Shown here: positions 60,271-64,000 of the stretch, one piece after another
How positions within the stretch are numbered: position 1 is the stretch's first letter
How the letters are laid out: each line of letters begins with the position of its first letter
DNA from: Necropsobacter massiliensis
GTDB taxonomy: Bacteria > Pseudomonadota > Gammaproteobacteria > Enterobacterales > Pasteurellaceae
Direction of reading: 5' to 3'
Assembly: GCF_000827595.2 (NCBI RefSeq)
Contig: NZ_LN776178.1
Coordinates: 62,001-126,000 of the forward strand
Length of the DNA stretch: 64,000 bases
Program-made: the position numbers and the translations under genes
Notes under the pieces: model-generated
The model's input: only the letters and a program-made list of their open reading frames with translations
What the model was told of the DNA's origin: nothing
The model's database searches: none

Positions 60271-60286
60271 TCAACAGCGCGGGGGA

Positions 60287-60736
60287 TTATTCGCCGACAA
60301 CAACAACGTTTAATGTTGCGAATACTTCACCGTGAAGCTGGAAGCGTACTTCGTGATCGCCGGTTGTACGAATAGGACCGGTTGACAGACGAACTTCACT
60401 TTTTGCAACTTCAACACCTGCCGCAGTCACGGCTTCAGCTACATCGCGTGTAGTGATTGAACCGAATAAACGACCTTCTTCACCCGCTTTAGACGCGATA
60501 GTGACGCTTGCCAGTTCAGTCAACTGAGCCGCACGAGCCTGTGCCGCAGCAAGTTCTTCTGCAACTTTGGCTTCTAATTCAGCGCGGCGCGCTTCAAAAT
60601 GTTCAACGTTAGCTTTGGTTGCCATAACTGCTTTTCCTTGAGGAATTAAGAAGTTACGAGCATAACCCGGTTTAACGTTAACTTGATCACCTACGTTACC
60701 GAGGTGAACGATTTTATCTAAAAGAATTACTTGCAT
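60287..60736 (-). CDS. rplI: 50S ribosomal protein L9 (bL9)
   Basis: The 149-residue product begins [36 protein letters not shown], the bL9 rRNA-binding domain. A long connecting helix (about residues 40-75, [14 protein letters not shown]) and the C-terminal domain ([13 protein letters not shown]) follow. It is the last gene of the operon, 18 bases after rpsR. Confidence 0.99.
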   Translation of the reverse strand: MQVILLDKIVHLGNVGDQVNVKPGYARNFLIPQGKAVMATKANVEHFEARRAELEAKVAEELAAAQARAAQLTELASVTIASKAGEEGRLFGSITTRDVAEAVTAAGVEVAKSEVRLSTGPIRTTGDHEVRFQLHGEVFATLNVVVVGE

Positions 60737-60754
60737 TACCGTATCCTCTCTTGA

Positions 60755-60994
<240 letters not shown>

Positions 60995-61321
60995 CTAATC
61001 TATAAATTCGATTTGCTCGGCATGTAATACCAGCTGGCTTAAACCGTTTGCCGATTTATGCGAGGTAATAAACCCCATAACCAATAATTTACTGCCGACC
61101 GTAATGCTTTGAGTGTTTTTCATTAATTGCTTGCCACTAACTTGAACCGGCATTTTACACCATGCTCGACGCGTCAACCCAGCTTCCTGCTGTTCGGAAC
61201 AATGTTCCAAATAAAAGCGGCAGTGCTCAACGCCGTTAGGGCTTATGGTCCGTTTAGGAAAATCGCTGACTTGCCCAATTAACCATAAACGGTTATTAAT
61301 GTCCAAATTACTCTTCAGCAT
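60995..61321 (-). CDS. priB: Primosomal replication protein N
   Basis: PriB is a single-strand-binding OB-fold protein that stabilises PriA at stalled forks. The 108-residue product from ATG 61321 ([20 protein letters not shown]) has the OB core ([52 protein letters not shown]). The start overlaps the end of rpsF by 14 bases; a longer frame to 61342 is unlikely. Its position between rpsF and rpsR is the standard gamma-proteobacterial order. Confidence 0.94.
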   Translation of the reverse strand: MLKSNLDINNRLWLIGQVSDFPKRTISPNGVEHCRFYLEHCSEQQEAGLTRRAWCKMPVQVSGKQLMKNTQSITVGSKLLVMGFITSHKSANGLSQLVLHAEQIEFID

Positions 61322-61685
61322 CCTCAAAATCGTTGTTTTCAACTTCAGCTAAAGCTTTACGTTCATCACGCGCTTTAACCATTGGGGACGCTTCGGTTAC
61401 GGCGTGCTTAGTACGAATAATTACGTTACGAAGAACGGCGTCGTTGTAACGGAACGTTGTTTCTAGCTCGTCGATGACTTCTTGAGGCGCTTCTACATTC
61501 ATCAGCACATAATGTGCTTTATGTAATTTGTTGATTGGGTAAGCTAATTGACGGCGACCCCAATCTTCTAGGCGATGAATTTGACCGCCGGCTTCTTTTA
61601 CAGAACCTGTGTAGCGTTCAATCATGCCCGGTACTTGTTCGCTTTGGTCCGGGTGAACCATAAACACGATTTCGTAGTGACGCAT
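61308..61685 (-). CDS. rpsF: 30S ribosomal protein S6 (bS6)
   Basis: The 125-residue product begins [21 protein letters not shown] and contains [21 protein letters not shown]. It ends in an acidic tail ([10 protein letters not shown]), which in relatives can be extended with glutamates by RimK. It is the first gene of its operon. The operon promoter should lie in 61690-61800. Confidence 0.99.
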   Translation of the reverse strand: MRHYEIVFMVHPDQSEQVPGMIERYTGSVKEAGGQIHRLEDWGRRQLAYPINKLHKAHYVLMNVEAPQEVIDELETTFRYNDAVLRNVIIRTKHAVTEASPMVKARDERKALAEVENNDFEDAEE

Positions 61686-61931
61686 TACTGCTCCTTACGG
61701 GTTAATCAGCCTCCGACGATAAGACCAGTCACCAATCTTGCGGAAGCAAGGAACGAAAATTGAATATGACTGTAAGGCGTGCGATTATACAGAGAACGCG
61801 GATAAAGGGCAAGGGGAATATTTGCCCTGTATTGCCATGCTGTAGCTTGTTATTGCATGCCGGGAAGAATAAAGCTGAAAAGTAAAAATGCTCGGCACGC
61901 TTTCGCATCTGTGTGCTCTCCCGTTAAACGG

Positions 61932-62564
61932 TTACATCCACGCGTTATTGCGGATAATACCCACCGCGATTCCCTCAATTTCGAAATTGGGTTGTTGGTT
62001 TAAATCAACGACAATCGGCTCAAATTCTTCATTTTCCGCATGCAAATAAATGATCGAACCTTTACGTTCCAGACGTTTTACCGTGACTTCATCCTCAATA
62101 CGGGCGACGATAACCTGACCGTTGCGCACATCTTTGGTACTGTGTACGGCAAGTAAATCACCGTCCAGAATACCGATGTTTTTCATGGATTGACCATAAA
62201 CTTTGAGCAGAAAATCCGCCTGCGGTTTAAACATATTGGCATCCACCCGATAAGTGCCTTCAATATGCTGTTCGGCGAGAATCGGTTCGCCGGCGGCGAC
62301 ACGACCAATCAGCGGCAAGCCTTCTTCTTCATGTTCATCTTCATTGGCGAGTAAACGAATACCGCGCGATGCGCCGGAGATAATTTCAATCACACCTTTT
62401 CTGGCAAGAGCTTTTAAATGCTCTTCTGCGGCATTGGGTGAACGAAACCCCAGCTCTTTTGAAATTTCTGCGCGGGTAGGCGGCATGCCGGTGGTTTCCA
62501 GATGGCGTTTAAGAAGATCGTAAACTTCTTGCTGGCGTGCGGTCAGTGCTTTCGTGAATGCCAT
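61932..62564 (-). CDS. lexA: SOS regulator LexA
   Basis: LexA represses DNA-damage genes until it cleaves itself with RecA. The 210-residue product has an N-terminal winged helix ([27 protein letters not shown]), the Ala-Gly cleavage site ([10 protein letters not shown]), the catalytic Ser ([11 protein letters not shown]) and Lys ([10 protein letters not shown]). Two SOS boxes just upstream indicate autoregulation. It is divergent from plsB. Confidence 0.99.
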   Translation of the reverse strand: MAFTKALTARQQEVYDLLKRHLETTGMPPTRAEISKELGFRSPNAAEEHLKALARKGVIEIISGASRGIRLLANEDEHEEEGLPLIGRVAAGEPILAEQHIEGTYRVDANMFKPQADFLLKVYGQSMKNIGILDGDLLAVHSTKDVRNGQVIVARIEDEVTVKRLERKGSIIYLHAENEEFEPIVVDLNQQPNFEIEGIAVGIIRNNAWM

Positions 62565-62573
62565 AGTTATCCC

Positions 62574-62589
62574 CTGTTTTTATATACAT
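62574..62589. promoter_or_regulatory. LexA (SOS) box 1
   Basis: CTGT TTTTATAT ACAT matches CTGT-N8-ACAG except at the last base. It lies ten bases upstream of the lexA start. Confidence 0.75.
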
Positions 62590-62594
62590 GATAA

Positions 62595-62610
62595 CTGGTA
62601 TTATATACAG
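62595..62610. promoter_or_regulatory. LexA (SOS) box 2
   Basis: CTGG TATTATAT ACAG matches CTGT-N8-ACAG with one change. With box 1 it forms a tandem pair 21 bases apart, as in front of E. coli lexA. Confidence 0.85.
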
Positions 62611-62720
62611 AACAAGGATTGTTGCAATCTTTCTTTTGTGATCTACATAAAAGAAATATGCTGTTTTTATGCTAAAATGCGTTAAATTTTTAAACCAGTT
62701 AATCAGTTAATGGAATTTAT

Positions 62721-64000
62721 ATGTCTGGTGTACTTAATTTATACAGAAAATTACTTGAATTACCGTTGTCTTTGCTGGTGAAAGACAATCCGATTCCCCA
62801 TAATCCCATCGAAGAACTAAAACTGAACATTGCACAACCTATTGTTTATGTGCTGCCTTACACTTCGCAGACCGATTTGGTGATTTTCCGTAAAAACTGT
62901 TTGAGCGTCGGTTTGCCGGATCCTTTTGAAAATAATCAGATTAACGGCATTGAATTACCGCGTTTCGTGTTTTTGGATGAAGGGCGTCGGATTTTCAAAA
63001 GCAAGGGCGCTAAACAGGAAACTGCCACGATTTTTAATAAATACCTTGAATTGCACCGCACTTGTGCCGGTCTTGACGTGCAATTGATTCCGGGCTCAGT
63101 ATTATGGGGGCGCTCGCCAGGGCATGAGGATCAATCAGGGTTGCCGAATCTGCGCTTGCTAAACGGCATTCAGAAAACCGCCGCGGCGATTTGGTTCGGA
63201 CGCGACACCTTTGTGCGTTTTTCACAGGCAGTGTCTCTGCGTTATATGGTAAACGAACACGGCTCCGACAAAAAAATCGCCAATAAACTGGCGCGGGTGG
63301 CGAAAATCCATTTTTCCAAGCAACGAATTTCCGCCACCGGTCCGCGTTTGCCGAATCGAGAAGCAATGTTTAATAAATTATTACAGCTGCCGACTATTTT
63401 AGACGCCATTGATGATGAGGCAAAAAATAAAAAAATCAGCCGTGACAAAGCGCAAAAAGAAGCCTACAAAATGTTGGACGAGATCGCCGCCAATGTAAGT
63501 TATGAAGGGCTGCGCATGGCGGATCGTTTTTTACGCTGGCTGTGGAATAAATTATATCAAGGCATTGATGTGCAAAATGCCGATCGCGTGCGTAAACTGG
63601 CGTTGGAAGGGCATGAAATCGTCTATGTACCTTGTCACCGCAGCCATATTGATTATTTACTGCTGTCTTACGTTTTATATCATCAAGGGCTGGTTACGCC
63701 GCATATCGCTGCTGGCATTAACTTGAACTTCTGGCCGGTGGGCGCTATGTTTCGTCGCGGCGGCGCGTTTTTTATTCGCCGCACATTTAAAGGCAATCGC
63801 TTATATTCAACCATTTTTCGTGAATATTTGGCGGAATTGTTCCATCGTGGTTATTCTGTCGAATACTTTATTGAGGGCGGACGTTCGCGCACCGGGCGTT
63901 TACTGGCGCCGAAAACCGGCATGATGTCAATGACGTTACAGGCACTGCGCCAGCGTCAGACCCGTCCGATTTCCGTTGTGCCAGTTTATGTGGGATATGA
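62721..64000 (+). CDS. plsB: Glycerol-3-phosphate acyltransferase, N-terminal part (cut by window edge)
   Basis: PlsB adds the first acyl chain to glycerol-3-phosphate at the inner membrane. From ATG 62721 the frame stays open to the window edge (426 residues, about half of the protein). Acyltransferase motifs are in order: the catalytic HRSHID ([13 protein letters not shown]), the GAFFIRR block, and EGGRSRTGR. The VVPVYVGY block follows near the edge. It shares the upstream region with lexA on the other strand. Confidence 0.96.
   Translation, partial: MSGVLNLYRKLLELPLSLLVKDNPIPHNPIEELKLNIAQPIVYVLPYTSQTDLVIFRKNCLSVGLPDPFENNQINGIELPRFVFLDEGRRIFKSKGAKQETATIFNKYLELHRTCAGLDVQLIPGSVLWGRSPGHEDQSGLPNLRLLNGIQKTAAAIWFGRDTFVRFSQAVSLRYMVNEHGSDKKIANKLARVAKIHFSKQRISATGPRLPNREAMFNKLLQLPTILDAIDDEAKNKKISRDKAQKEAYKMLDEIAANVSYEGLRMADRFLRWLWNKLYQGIDVQNADRVRKLALEGHEIVYVPCHRSHIDYLLLSYVLYHQGLVTPHIAAGINLNFWPVGAMFRRGGAFFIRRTFKGNRLYSTIFREYLAELFHRGYSVEYFIEGGRSRTGRLLAPKTGMMSMTLQALRQRQTRPISVVPVYVGY

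Noticed and set aside
60155-60274. A 40-residue N-terminal extension of RNase R
   Set aside because: It has no family similarity and overlaps the rplI terminator. The ATG at 60154 has a good ribosome site and the typical N-terminus.

Overview
The window is a chromosomal segment of a gamma-proteobacterium of the family Pasteurellaceae, from the branch that uses the Haemophilus-type DNA uptake signal. The 9-mer AAGTGCGGT and its complement ACCGCACTT recur throughout, inside genes and as inverted pairs that form terminators. Gene content (psd, fab cluster, rpsF-priB-rpsR-rplI, mrdAB-rlpA-dacA-lipBA, nrf, sdaCA, lexA/plsB) and several gene orders match that family. The species cannot be fixed from sequence alone. 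The presence of a hydrogenase-2 operon, an nrf operon with its own maturation genes and a melibiose operon suggests an anaerobically fermenting, host- or rumen-associated member rather than H. influenzae itself. No rRNA, tRNA, CRISPR array, insertion sequence or prophage was found.

Layout. 1-7.1 kb (minus): start of an FKBP-type isomerase, psd, and the oligopeptide ABC transporter oppABCDF, with oppA broken by a one-base frameshift. 7.3-12 kb (plus): yceD-rpmF-plsX-fabH-fabD-fabG. 12.3-18.4 kb (plus): complete structural hydrogenase-2 operon hybOABCDE, preceded by a strong FNR-type site. It lies between fabG and acpP, which are usually neighbours. 18.7-20.5 kb: acpP and an anaerobic C4-dicarboxylate carrier (dcuB-like). 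20.5-20.9 kb: three tandem 106-bp repeats. 21-23.7 kb: an MFS carrier overlapping a frameshifted argininosuccinate-lyase-like gene. 23.7-34.7 kb: rho (minus), rhlB, then rsfS-rlmH-mrdA-mrdB-rlpA-dacA-ybeD-lipB-lipA (ribosome maturation, cell elongation, lipoate).

35.1-42.8 kb (plus): formate-dependent nitrite reductase nrfABCD followed by the haem-attachment genes nrfE, a dsbE-like thioredoxin, nrfF and nrfG. 42.9-46.9 kb: melR (minus) divergent from melA-melB, a melibiose catabolic unit. 47-51.8 kb: a BaiN/YhiN flavoprotein and dnaE. 51.9-62.6 kb (minus): sdaA, sdaC, yafJ, a small lipoprotein, rlmB, rnr, the rplI-rpsR-priB-rpsF operon and lexA with two SOS boxes. 62.7 kb to the edge (plus): plsB, truncated by the window.

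How it fits together. Hydrogenase-2 feeds electrons from H2 to the quinone pool. NrfABCD drains quinol electrons to nitrite, and the Dcu carrier exchanges fumarate and succinate, so three parts of an anaerobic respiratory network lie in one window, two of them with candidate FNR sites. I found no clearly new multi-gene system. The items most worth a second look are the hyb insertion, the 106-bp repeat array, the carrier/lyase pair, an unexplained terminator with a short remnant ORF near 56 kb, and uptake sequences placed at translation starts and terminators.
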